DNA of 64,000 bases. Source: Adlercreutzia faecimuris (GTDB lineage: Bacteria; Actinomycetota; Coriobacteriia; Coriobacteriales; Eggerthellaceae). Location of the stretch: the NCBI RefSeq assembly GCF_022669055.1, contig NZ_JAJMLW010000001.1:434001-498000 (forward strand), given 5' to 3'. Within the stretch, counting starts at the first letter, position 1; each line of letters starts with the position of its first letter. Below, piece by piece: positions 47,799 to 55,579 of this stretch. The position numbers and the translations under genes were made by a program. The notes beneath the pieces are model-generated. The model had not been told where the DNA came from and made no database searches. It saw only the letters and a program-made list of their open reading frames with translations.

Positions 47799-50144
47799 AT
47801 GGAATTCAAGGACGATTTGGGCAAGCCTTGGCGCTATGAGGACGACGGCCTCACGGTGACCCGTTCCTGCGTGTGGTCGCCTCCGGGGTGCCATCCCGTG
47901 GGATGCGGCGTGAAGTTCTACGCCGACGAGGACGGCACGCTGGTCAAGGTCGAGGGCGACGAGAACCAGCCCGTCACCAAGGGGCGCCTCTGCCCGCGGT
48001 GCCTGACCCTGAAGGACTACGTCAACCATCCTGACCGCATCAAGTACCCCATGAAGCGCGACCCGAAGTACCGCGGCCAGGCCGACAAGTGGGAGCGCAT
48101 CACCTGGGAGGAGGCCTTCGACCTCATCGAGTCGGAGTGGAAGCGCATCACCGCCAAGTACGGCCCCACCTCGGTGGCCGTGTGGGCCGGTACCGGTCGC
48201 GAGGGCGGCACGTTCATGCCCTACGCCGCGGCCATCTTCGCCACCCCCAACTACTGCTACACCCAGTCGGGCTACGCATGCTACCTGCCCCGCATGGCCG
48301 CGAGCGCCTATGTCCTGGGCGCCGTCTACCCGGAGATCGACTTCGCCGGCGGCCTGGAGGGCACCTACGACAACCCCGAGTTCAAGGTTCCCGAGGTCAT
48401 CATGCTGGTGGGCAAGGACCCGCTGCCGTCTAACCCCGACGGCTTCTTCGGCCACTCGGTGGTCGACCTCATGAGGCGCGGCGCCAAGCTCATCACCATC
48501 GACCCGCGCACCAACTGGGTGTCCACCCGCGCCGCGTACAACCTGCGCCTGCGCCCCGGCACCGACACGGCCCTGCTCATGGCCATGCTCAACGTCATCA
48601 TCAACGAGGATCTCTACGACCACGACTTCGTGGAGAAGTGGACCTACGGCTTCGACCAGCTGGCCGAGCGCGTGCAGGCCATCCCGCCGGCCAAGGCGGC
48701 CGTCATCTGCGACGTGCCCGAGGAGGACATCATCGCGGCGGCTCGCATGTACGCCAACGCCAAGCCGGCGTCCATCGCCTGGGGCCTGGCCACCGACCAG
48801 AAGGCCAACGGCCAGCAGATGGCCCACTGCGTGATGGCGCTCATGGCCATCACCGGCAACATCGACATCCCCGGCGGCAACATCATCGGCGGCTTCGCCG
48901 ACTCGCTGAACGAGCCCGGCTTCGGCTTCTCCACCATGACCGACGAGACGAAGGACGCCCTGCTCGGCCTGCACGAGTACCCGGCCTACTGCGGCATGCT
49001 GCTCAACGCCCACGCCGACCTCATGCTCAAGGCGCTCGAGACCGAGGAGCCCTATCCCATCAAGATGGGCCTCTACGCCGGCAACAACCTGCTGGCCGGC
49101 ACCTGCGCCGCCGAGCCGCGCCGCTGGCACGACGCCATGATCAAGAGCCTGGAGTTCAACATCGGCTTCGACGTGTGGATGACCCCGTCCACGCAGTCGA
49201 CCTGCGACCTCATGCTGCCCCTGACCACGGTGGCCGAGCGCGACGGCGTGGTGTTCACCCACTACAGCTCGCTGCCGGTGACCTACGGCATCATGACCCC
49301 GGCCATCAAGCGCATCGGCGAGACGAAGTCGGACATGGAGCTCGGCTGGGAGCTGGGCCGTCGCCTGCAGCCGGAGTTCTGGTCGCAGTACACCGACTTC
49401 GAGGACTTCGTTTCCAAGTTCCGCCTGATGGGCAAGATGTCCCTGTCCGAGGCGCGCGAGAAGGTGTGCATCCAGCGCGGCCACACCTACCGCAAGTACG
49501 AGAAGGGCCTGCTGCGCGGCGACGGCCAGCTGGGCTTCAACACCCCCACCGGCCGCGTCGAGCTGTGGTCGACCATGTTCCAGCGCTTCGGCGACGACCC
49601 GCTGCCCTACTACGAGGAGCCGCAGTACAGCCCCGTGTCCACCCCGGGCCTGCTCGACGAGTTCCCCTTCGTGCTGACCACGGGCGCCCGCCGCTACGAG
49701 TACTTCCACTCCGAGGGCAAGCAGATCCCCTACCTGCGCGAGATCCACCCCGAGCCCACCTTCGACATCAACCCCGCCGACGCCGAGGCCCTGGGCATCG
49801 CCCAGAACGATATGTGCGTGCTGCGCAATCAGTTCGGCGTGTGCGAGCTGCGCGCCAACGTGTCGCCCATCGTCAAGCCGGGCGTCGTCCAGGCCGATCA
49901 CGGCTGGTGGTATCCCGAGGAGGATCCCAACGAGCCGCACCTCTACGGCGTGTGGCGATCCAACATCAACAGCCTCATCCCCAACTTCCACACGGGGAAG
50001 ATGGGCTTCGGCGCCCCCTTCAAGTGCATCCTGTGCAGTGTGAAGAAGGGCAGCCTCGCTGACGAGATGAGCCACGAGGAGCTCATCGCCGGCGGCTACG
50101 ACCGCCCGGCCCACCTGGATTGGAAGGAGGGGCGCAATGCCTAG
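47799..50144 (+). CDS. molybdopterin oxidoreductase, catalytic subunit, locus 2
   Basis: A 781-residue paralogue of the locus 1 enzyme, also with no Tat signal. The Fe-S region differs: Cys24, Cys31, Cys36 and Cys65 (RSCVWSPPGCHPVGCGVKF, then RLCPRC) replace the Cys27/31/35/61 set. Cys161 in SGYACYLPR lies at the presumed metal-ligand position. Other cofactor regions are IMLVGKDPLPSNPDGFFGHS, ITIDPRTNWVSTRAAYNLRL, AWGLATDQKANGQQM and HGWWYPEEDPNE. WSPPGCHPVGCG text recalls the gut catechol dehydroxylases such as dopamine dehydroxylase, but the substrate cannot be fixed from sequence. ATG at 47799 follows AGAGGAGGAAGA. An 8-base overlap with the Fe-S subunit gene shows tight coupling. Confidence 0.9.
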   Translation: MEFKDDLGKPWRYEDDGLTVTRSCVWSPPGCHPVGCGVKFYADEDGTLVKVEGDENQPVTKGRLCPRCLTLKDYVNHPDRIKYPMKRDPKYRGQADKWERITWEEAFDLIESEWKRITAKYGPTSVAVWAGTGREGGTFMPYAAAIFATPNYCYTQSGYACYLPRMAASAYVLGAVYPEIDFAGGLEGTYDNPEFKVPEVIMLVGKDPLPSNPDGFFGHSVVDLMRRGAKLITIDPRTNWVSTRAAYNLRLRPGTDTALLMAMLNVIINEDLYDHDFVEKWTYGFDQLAERVQAIPPAKAAVICDVPEEDIIAAARMYANAKPASIAWGLATDQKANGQQMAHCVMALMAITGNIDIPGGNIIGGFADSLNEPGFGFSTMTDETKDALLGLHEYPAYCGMLLNAHADLMLKALETEEPYPIKMGLYAGNNLLAGTCAAEPRRWHDAMIKSLEFNIGFDVWMTPSTQSTCDLMLPLTTVAERDGVVFTHYSSLPVTYGIMTPAIKRIGETKSDMELGWELGRRLQPEFWSQYTDFEDFVSKFRLMGKMSLSEAREKVCIQRGHTYRKYEKGLLRGDGQLGFNTPTGRVELWSTMFQRFGDDPLPYYEEPQYSPVSTPGLLDEFPFVLTTGARRYEYFHSEGKQIPYLREIHPEPTFDINPADAEALGIAQNDMCVLRNQFGVCELRANVSPIVKPGVVQADHGWWYPEEDPNEPHLYGVWRSNINSLIPNFHTGKMGFGAPFKCILCSVKKGSLADEMSHEELIAGGYDRPAHLDWKEGRNA

Positions 50145-50661
50145 CTACGGACTCCTGATCGACTACGAGTACTGCTCGGGCTGCCATGCCTGCGAGGTGG
50201 CCTGCAAGGAGGAGCACGGCTTCCCCGTCGGCAAGTTCGGCATCCGCGTGTACAGCGACGGCCCCTGGCAGATCAACAACCGTCAGACCAACTGGAACAA
50301 GGTGCCCGTGCCCACCGACCTGTGCGACCTGTGCGCCGACCGCGTGGCGGCCGGCCGCAAGCCCACCTGCGTCCACCACTGCCTGGCCAACGTGATGAAG
50401 TTCGGCACCATCGACGAGCTGGCCGAGGACCTCAAGCGCAAGGACAAGCAGGTGCTGTTCGTGCCGCGTCCCGGCGGCGACCTGGACTGGCGCGAGGAGA
50501 TCGACACGACGAGCGTCGTCGACAAGCTGCGCGGCGCCGACATCGCGCTCGAGTACTCCGTCGCCGACGACTCCGCCCTCGACGGCGCGTCCAACGCGAG
50601 CTTCAAGCTGGCCCTCCAGCGCGAGGAGCACAAGCTGGACGACCGCCAGAAGGTCGACTAA
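50137..50661 (+). CDS. 4Fe-4S electron-transfer subunit, locus 2
   Basis: A 174-residue partner of the preceding enzyme. It has the same two cysteine sets as the locus 1 subunit (EYCSGCHACEVACKEEHG; CDLCADRVAAGRKPTCVHHC), followed by a C-terminal extension of about 60 residues without Cys. ATG at 50137 is 6 bases after GGAGGGG. The extension is absent from the locus 1 protein and may serve docking. Confidence 0.93.
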   Translation: MPSYGLLIDYEYCSGCHACEVACKEEHGFPVGKFGIRVYSDGPWQINNRQTNWNKVPVPTDLCDLCADRVAAGRKPTCVHHCLANVMKFGTIDELAEDLKRKDKQVLFVPRPGGDLDWREEIDTTSVVDKLRGADIALEYSVADDSALDGASNASFKLALQREEHKLDDRQKVD

Positions 50662-50670
50662 GGGGGAGCC

Positions 50671-51084
50671 ATGACCGTCGTGACGTTTCACTACCAGGGC
50701 CGCACCGCCGACGGCGAGGTGTTCTATGACAGCCGCAAGGGCGAACCGTTCGAGCTCACGCTGGGCACGCACATGGTGATGCCCAAGCTGGAGGAGGGCC
50801 TGGCCGGCCTGGCCGCCGGGGATCGCTGCTCCATCCCGGTGGGGATGGCCTACGGCGAGCGCGACGAGGGCGCCGTCCAGACGCGTATCTTGAAGGAGAC
50901 GATCGAGGACGGCGAGCACCTGGAGGAGGGGATGGAGGTCATGTGGACGAGTCCGCGCAACCCCCACAAGCCCATTCCGGCCAAGATCGTTCGCGCCGAC
51001 GACCGTTCCTTCGACATCGACTTCAACCATCCGCTCGCGGGCGAGGAGATCGTCTACGACGTGGAAGTGCTCTCGGTGTCCTAG
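50671..51084 (+). CDS. FKBP/SlyD-type peptidyl-prolyl isomerase
   Basis: A 137-residue chaperone-isomerase: FHYQGRTADGEVFYDSRKGEPFELTLGT, then the FKBP core (MVMPKLEEGLAGLAAGDRCSIPVGMAYGE), an inserted-in-flap domain typical of SlyD (residues 70-120), and NHPLAGEEIVYDVEVL. There is no His-rich metal tail. Placed 9 bases after the Fe-S gene, it is probably dedicated to folding or cofactor insertion in this enzyme, which is an inference. Confidence 0.94.
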   Translation: MTVVTFHYQGRTADGEVFYDSRKGEPFELTLGTHMVMPKLEEGLAGLAAGDRCSIPVGMAYGERDEGAVQTRILKETIEDGEHLEEGMEVMWTSPRNPHKPIPAKIVRADDRSFDIDFNHPLAGEEIVYDVEVLSVS

Positions 51085-51096
51085 GGGGCGGCCACC

Positions 51097-51411
51097 GTGT
51101 GCTGGGGTTGCAATCCGCTGTGCGGGGGCTGCCGGCCCCCGCGCCAGAAGGCCGTGCAATGCCCGGCGCGCGGGTGGTATAACGTCTTCGACGTGCAGTG
51201 CAAGGGAAGGCCCCGTGAGGTCGGATGCGTCCGGTGCCATCATGACCTCACGGAGCAGTCCGTGTCCCAGGCGGCGATGTGCGAGCGCTTCGGCGTCGCC
51301 TGCGCCAACCCGTGCGGCCTGGCCTCCCAGGTGGAGGCGGGCCGCGACCTGGGGCGCTGCCAGAACCGGGTGGAGCCGGATGAGTGGCACGCCCTGCGAG
51401 ACGCCGTCTGA
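51097..51411 (+). CDS. small cysteine-rich protein, locus 2
   Basis: A 104-residue protein with twelve cysteines, several in CxxC pairs (MCWGCNPLCGGC, GCVRC, CANPCG). The family is not recognised. It starts with GTG 12 bases after the FKBP gene and is followed by the LysR gene, so it is probably co-transcribed with the molybdoenzyme genes. Cysteine spacing would suit a zinc or Fe-S site. A role in metal delivery or as an extra electron carrier is possible. It is short and no homologue was checked, hence moderate confidence. Confidence 0.6.
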   Translation: MCWGCNPLCGGCRPPRQKAVQCPARGWYNVFDVQCKGRPREVGCVRCHHDLTEQSVSQAAMCERFGVACANPCGLASQVEAGRDLGRCQNRVEPDEWHALRDAV

Positions 51412-51460
51412 GGATGCTTCGGGACGCGCCGCCGCCGGCGGCAGAGGGGATGGTCGTGGC

Positions 51461-52336
51461 ATGGAGATCCAGTGGCTTCGGGAATACGTCCAGCTCTGCA
51501 AGACGCTCAACTACCGGAAGGCGGCCGAGCAGCTGTTCATCACGCCCTCCACGCTGAGCAAGCACGTCATCCTCATCGAGAAGGAACTTGATGCCCAGCT
51601 CCTCGTCCGCGATACCCGCTCGGTGTCGCTCACCGAGAGCGGCCGGCTGTTCCGCGACAGCGCCGTCAACGTCCTGCGCGAGCTCGACATGGTGTCGAGC
51701 CAGCTGAGCCGCGGGTCCTCCGTCCAGGGGGAGCTGCGGATCGGGGGCGGGCTGCGCTTCACCAAGCTCAACGAGATCATCTACCCCATGGTGTCCCATT
51801 TCGAGAAGAAGTATCCGGATGTCAACCTCTACGTGGAGGACATCCAGTATCACGACTATCGGGAAGACCTGATGAAGAACGCGTTCGACATCGTGTTCTC
51901 GCTGCGGCTTCCCACCATGAACGAGGAGGGGCTGGTCTACCACGACCTGTTCACGCTGCCGCTGTGCGCCTGGGTCGCGGGCGGCAACCGCTATGCCGAC
52001 GCCGAGTCCGTGACGCTCGCCCAGCTGTCGGAGCAGCGGTTGCGCATCCTCGAGGAGGAGCGCTGCCCCGCCTACGCCGCCTACCTGCGCGACCTGTTCG
52101 CCGCCCGCGGGCTGCCCCTGCGGGTGGGGAAGTCGCTCAACCAGGCCATGGCGCTCGACGGCGATTCCTTCGGGATCACCCCCGAGTTCGTGCCGACCAG
52201 CCACTTCGGGTTCGGCATGGGGTCGATCCCCATAGCCGACGGCGAGGACGTGCTGTTCAGCCTGGTGAGGCGCAGCGGGAACCCCAACCCGATAGTCGAC
52301 CTGTTCTACGAGGAGTTTACGCACGCCTACGGGTGA
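51461..52336 (+). CDS. LysR-family transcriptional regulator
   Basis: A 291-residue regulator. The N-terminal winged helix-turn-helix (LREYVQLCKTLNYRKAAEQL, then FITPSTLSKHVILIEKELDAQLL) is typical; a ligand-binding periplasmic-like domain follows (VQGELRIGGGLRFTKLNEII onward, residues 90-285). ATG at 51461 is a distance of 12 from GAGGGG; a longer frame upstream begins in the Cys-rich gene. It is likely the regulator of locus 2, responding to a small organic ligand. Confidence 0.9.
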   Translation: MEIQWLREYVQLCKTLNYRKAAEQLFITPSTLSKHVILIEKELDAQLLVRDTRSVSLTESGRLFRDSAVNVLRELDMVSSQLSRGSSVQGELRIGGGLRFTKLNEIIYPMVSHFEKKYPDVNLYVEDIQYHDYREDLMKNAFDIVFSLRLPTMNEEGLVYHDLFTLPLCAWVAGGNRYADAESVTLAQLSEQRLRILEEERCPAYAAYLRDLFAARGLPLRVGKSLNQAMALDGDSFGITPEFVPTSHFGFGMGSIPIADGEDVLFSLVRRSGNPNPIVDLFYEEFTHAYG

Positions 52337-52370
52337 CGGGTCCGTCGCCCCGGGCTGAAGAGGAGGATGC

Positions 52371-52850
52371 ATGAAATTCGTCTGGGGAGTTATCGTCAAC
52401 CTTGTCCTGTCCTTCGTGCTGTCCCTGACGGTGGGCATCGCCACCACGGCGTTCAACGGGATGCCGGTGAACTGGGACACCATATCGATGCCGCTGCTCT
52501 ACGGCACCATCATCGGCACCATCACCACCACCGTCATCCCGGTCAACGTGCTGGGGATGAAGTTCGCCGCCTTCAACAACGCGCCGCAGGGGACGGCCCT
52601 GTGCGCCATCTACAAGAACTTCGTCATCCTGGCCATCATGATTCCCATCATGAACTTCTTCGTCACGGGGCTGATGATCGGGTTCTTCACCCAGGAGTTC
52701 GTCAACGGGTGGCTCTACCCCATTCCCGCGGTGTACCCCGTGGGCTACGTGACCGCGCTGCTGTTCGAGCCGGTGGCCATGGGCGTGGCGAGCTTCGTCA
52801 CCCGCTTCAAGCCGACTCCCGCGGTGGCCGAGGACGCCCTGGCCGTGTAG
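52371..52850 (+). CDS. small membrane protein, DUF2798-like
   Basis: A 159-residue membrane protein with four hydrophobic segments (about residues 5-27, 42-66, 84-110 and 122-145). The text KFVWGVIVNLVLSFVLSLTV and NGWLYPIPAVYPVG is not matched to a named family with certainty. It follows the LysR gene by 34 bases and may serve in transport for locus 2. ATG follows GGAGGATGC. Confidence 0.6.
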   Translation: MKFVWGVIVNLVLSFVLSLTVGIATTAFNGMPVNWDTISMPLLYGTIIGTITTTVIPVNVLGMKFAAFNNAPQGTALCAIYKNFVILAIMIPIMNFFVTGLMIGFFTQEFVNGWLYPIPAVYPVGYVTALLFEPVAMGVASFVTRFKPTPAVAEDALAV

Positions 52851-53101
52851 CGCGCGGTGGGCGCCGGGCGCGGGGAGGGCGTGACGCGCGGAGTTGCGCG
52901 CGGGCGCTGCGCGGGGGGCTGCGCGTGGAACGCGGGCGTTGCGCGGAAGGTGCCCGCTGGGCGTGGGCCGCAGGTGTCACGGTTTTCTGACTTCCTGGAA
53001 ACGTGAGGTTCTGTGTCCACATATTGTGGTAGTATGTGCGAACCTTACAAGATATGGTGACGTGCCAAAAGGCGCGGCGCTGCGGATGATAGGAGTCACC
53101 C
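52851..53101. other. 251-base gap with GC-rich stretch and promoter of the NrdD-like gene
   Basis: The first 120 bases are GC-rich with GCGCGG-type repeats and no gene. The second half is A/T-rich and holds a CCACATATTGTGG palindrome at 53017-53029 and a TAGTAT at 53030-53035 that would suit a promoter for the next gene. NrdR, which controls ribonucleotide reductase genes, binds boxes of a similar kind. Confidence 0.4.
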
Positions 53102-53413
53102 ATGGAGAACATGATGACCGTCGACGGCGTGAAGGTGCAGGTCAACTACGCGCACAAGGACGACGCGCCCCTGACCGATCCCGAGGTGCAGGCCTACATC
53201 AAGCGCGCCTACGACAAGTACCCGCACGGCAAGCTCGAGTCGCTCGTTCTGGACGTCGACGGCGAGGACGTGGGCATCCACTACGGCCTGGCGCCCGTCA
53301 AGTTCGACCGCATCCGCCGCATCACCGGCTACCTGGTGGGCACCCTCGACCGCTTCAACGACGCCAAGCGCGCCGAGGAGCACGACCGCGTCAAGCACCA
53401 GGTCTGCTGCTAG
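53102..53413 (+). CDS. small protein with the NrdD-type C-terminal glycyl-radical motif
   Basis: A 103-residue protein. Its last 33 residues (RRITGYLVGTLDRFNDAKRA, then EEHDRVKH) match the C-terminal region of anaerobic ribonucleotide reductase NrdD, where the glycyl radical sits in an RVxGYL motif; the matching glycine here is Gly76. The first 70 residues have no zinc Cys4 cluster, unlike NrdD, and no recognised fold. A stand-alone domain of this kind recalls GrcA (YfiD), the spare glycyl-radical domain that repairs pyruvate formate-lyase. An NrdD spare part, or a regulator, is therefore possible. ATG follows GGAGTCACCC. A strong terminator follows at 53437. Confidence 0.7.
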   Translation: MENMMTVDGVKVQVNYAHKDDAPLTDPEVQAYIKRAYDKYPHGKLESLVLDVDGEDVGIHYGLAPVKFDRIRRITGYLVGTLDRFNDAKRAEEHDRVKHQVCC

Positions 53414-53436
53414 CCCGCGCTAAACGAAGCAAGCAG

Positions 53437-53471
53437 CGGGGCCCTCTCGTCGAGAGAGGGCCCCGTTTTTT
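53437..53471 (+). terminator. Rho-independent terminator
   Basis: CGGGGCCCTCTC (53437-53448) pairs with GAGAGGGCCCCG (53454-53465), then TTTTTT. Strong terminator after the NrdD-like gene; it lies before the convergent mscL. Confidence 0.9.
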
Positions 53472-53501
53472 ATACGTGCGATCGCGTTGGGCTTGCTGCC
53501 G

Positions 53502-53969
53502 CTACTCCGCGGGGGTGAAGGTGGGGGTGGCGGGGGCGGGGAGCTCGGCGGCGCAGTGGGGGCAGCGGGTGGCTCCCTCGCGCACCTCCTCCAGGCAGAA
53601 GGGGCACTCCGGCGCCTTCTCGTCCATCACCTCGCCGTTCTTGCCGCGCACCTTCGAGCCGGCGTCCTTCATCTTGTTGAACGCCTTCACGATGAGGAAC
53701 ACCACCCACGCCACGATGAGGAAGTTGATGATGGCGCTGATGAACGCCCCGAAGTCGATGCCGTTCTCGGTGCCGGCGACGGGGATGGTGAGGCCGGCCA
53801 CCTCGGTGCCGTTGCCGCCGGTGATGAGCTTGATGAACGGGTTGATGATGTCGCTGGTGAGGGACGTGACGATGGCGGTGAAGGCGGCGCCGATGATGAC
53901 GCCGACGGCCATGTCCATCACGTTGCCGCGGTTGATGAACTCGCGGAACTCGCTGATCAGGTTCTTCAT
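53502..53969 (-). CDS. mscL: large-conductance mechanosensitive channel with zinc ribbon tail
   Basis: A 155-residue channel. TM1 (VMDMAVGVIIGAAFTAIV) and TM2 (AFISAIINFLIVAWVVFLIV) are typical of MscL. The C-terminal part has a zinc ribbon, CPFCLEEVREGATRCPHC, that the E. coli protein lacks. ATG at 53969 follows AAGGAGC. Longer frames upstream are not used. Confidence 0.95.
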   Translation of the reverse strand: MKNLISEFREFINRGNVMDMAVGVIIGAAFTAIVTSLTSDIINPFIKLITGGNGTEVAGLTIPVAGTENGIDFGAFISAIINFLIVAWVVFLIVKAFNKMKDAGSKVRGKNGEVMDEKAPECPFCLEEVREGATRCPHCAAELPAPATPTFTPAE

Positions 53970-54071
53970 GAGCGCTCCTTCTCGATGCTTCCAGCGCGCC
54001 TGCCGCGGGCGCCGGGCGGCGCACCCGGGGCCGCGCGGGCCGTTGGTACGGGAAGCAGTATAGGGCCGTGC

Positions 54072-54077
54072 TAGAAT
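54072..54077 (+). promoter_or_regulatory. -10 box before menF
   Basis: TAGAAT at 54072-54077, about 60 bases before the preferred menF start. No -35 stands out. Confidence 0.4.
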
Positions 54078-54137
54078 GCACGACGAGTTATGCCTCATTT
54101 GATGATTAGCCGATTACTTCGATTTCCCGAGGTTGCC

Positions 54138-55388
54138 ATGACCAGGATCCACTCGTTCACCGTGCCCGTCGATGCGGATATCGTCGATGCGTTCTGCCTG
54201 ATGCAGAAGGGGTTCACCGACCAGTTCGTCTACTACGCCAAGGATCGTCCTGTGCGCTACCTGGGGCTGGGGCGCTGCATCGCGCTGCCGGCGCTGGAGG
54301 ACGCGGAATGCGAGTACGACGGTCCCGTGCGCGAGGAGGCGGTGTTCTTCTCATTCAACCGCTTCGATGCCGAGAACCCCGCGCCGGCCGACGAGCTGTT
54401 CAGCTCGTTCCCGCGGCTGCGCTTCATGCTGCCTGAGATCGTGCTTCTGGAAAACGAGCGCGGGCGGTTCCTGCAGGTGAACTCGCTGGGGCCGGTGTAC
54501 CCCGGGCGCGTCGAGCGGTTCCTGCGGCTGTGCGCCCAGGCGCCGGCGCGCACGCGCGAGACCATCCCGTACCGGCTGGAGGACGACTCGCGCGAGGAGT
54601 GGCGCCGCGCCATGGGGGCCGCCACGGCGGCCATCGAGGCGGGGCGCGTGCAGAAGGTGGTGCTCTCGCGGCGCAAGCGGCTGGTGGCCGAGCGCCCGTT
54701 CTCGTCGAAGGACCTGCTGGTGAACCTCATCGACGGCGACGCGCGCGGCACGGTCATCCTGTACCGCTACGCCGACGTGTTCTTCTGCGGCTGCACGCCC
54801 GAGCTTCTGGTGCGCAAGCGCGGCCAGCGGGTGGAGAGCATGTGCCTGGCGGGCACGTGCCCCGCCGGCGCCGACGAGGCCGAGCGCGCCCGCCTGGCGG
54901 CGGAGCTGATGGCCGACGAGAAGAACCGCGCCGAGCACGACTACGTGGTGCGCTTCGTGCGCGAGGTGTTCAACCGCGTGTGCTACGACGTGGACGTGCC
55001 GGCCGAGCCCGAGATCATGAGCCTGGCGCACGTGCAGCACCTGCACACGCCGGCCACCGCTCAGGTGCTGGAGGGCGTGGAGCTGTGGGACCTGGTGGGC
55101 GACCTGCACCCCACGCCGGCCACCGCCGGGCTGCCCGTCGGCGAGGCGATGATGCTCATCCGCTCCATCGAGGCCTACAACCGCGGCTTCTACGTGGGGG
55201 CGGCCGGGTTCGTGGACGCGGCGGGGGACGGCGAGTTCTCCGTGGCGCTGCGCACCGGCGTCTTCGACGGCGAGGTCGGCTGGGTGTACGCCGGCTGCGG
55301 CATCGTCGGCGCGAGCGACGCCGATGCGGAGTTCGACGAGATCGACCTGAAGCTGAAGACGGTGCTGTCGGCCTTCGAGGGCGCGTAG
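54138..55388 (+). CDS. menF: isochorismate synthase
   Basis: A 416-residue enzyme, first step of menaquinone synthesis (chorismate to isochorismate). Chorismate-binding motifs: VVLSRRKR, GTVILYRYADVFFCGCTPELL, LAGTCPAGADEAER, KNRAEHDYVVRFV, VQHLHTPA, DLHPTPATAGLPVGEA, GAAGFVDAAGDGEFSVALR and AGCGIVGASDADAEFDE. An N-terminal variable domain (about 1-170) precedes. The ATG at 54138 has GAGG 5 bases upstream; other ATGs lie at 54090 and 54102. menD follows after 191 bases of GC-rich DNA. menF and menD without menB/C/E nearby means the rest of the pathway lies elsewhere. Confidence 0.92.
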   Translation: MTRIHSFTVPVDADIVDAFCLMQKGFTDQFVYYAKDRPVRYLGLGRCIALPALEDAECEYDGPVREEAVFFSFNRFDAENPAPADELFSSFPRLRFMLPEIVLLENERGRFLQVNSLGPVYPGRVERFLRLCAQAPARTRETIPYRLEDDSREEWRRAMGAATAAIEAGRVQKVVLSRRKRLVAERPFSSKDLLVNLIDGDARGTVILYRYADVFFCGCTPELLVRKRGQRVESMCLAGTCPAGADEAERARLAAELMADEKNRAEHDYVVRFVREVFNRVCYDVDVPAEPEIMSLAHVQHLHTPATAQVLEGVELWDLVGDLHPTPATAGLPVGEAMMLIRSIEAYNRGFYVGAAGFVDAAGDGEFSVALRTGVFDGEVGWVYAGCGIVGASDADAEFDEIDLKLKTVLSAFEGA

Positions 55389-55579
55389 CGCGCGGACGTG
55401 CGGCTGCTGGCCGTTGGCGTGCGGGGCGTGCGGCGGCCGCGAGTGGCGCGCGGGGCACGCCGACGTGCAAGCGCGCCCGTGCGGGCGCGTGGGCGTAGGA
55501 AGCCCTCCAATATAAGACTGGCCTTCCCGCAGACGGCGGTTGAGAATGGAGCGAGGACGGGCGAGGAAAGGACGGAACC

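Noticed and set aside
51215-51460. A longer N-terminus for the LysR protein beginning at 51215.
   Set aside because: The extra residues are basic, low-complexity text in the frame opposite the Cys-rich gene, and the LysR helix-turn-helix begins right at the ATG at 51461.
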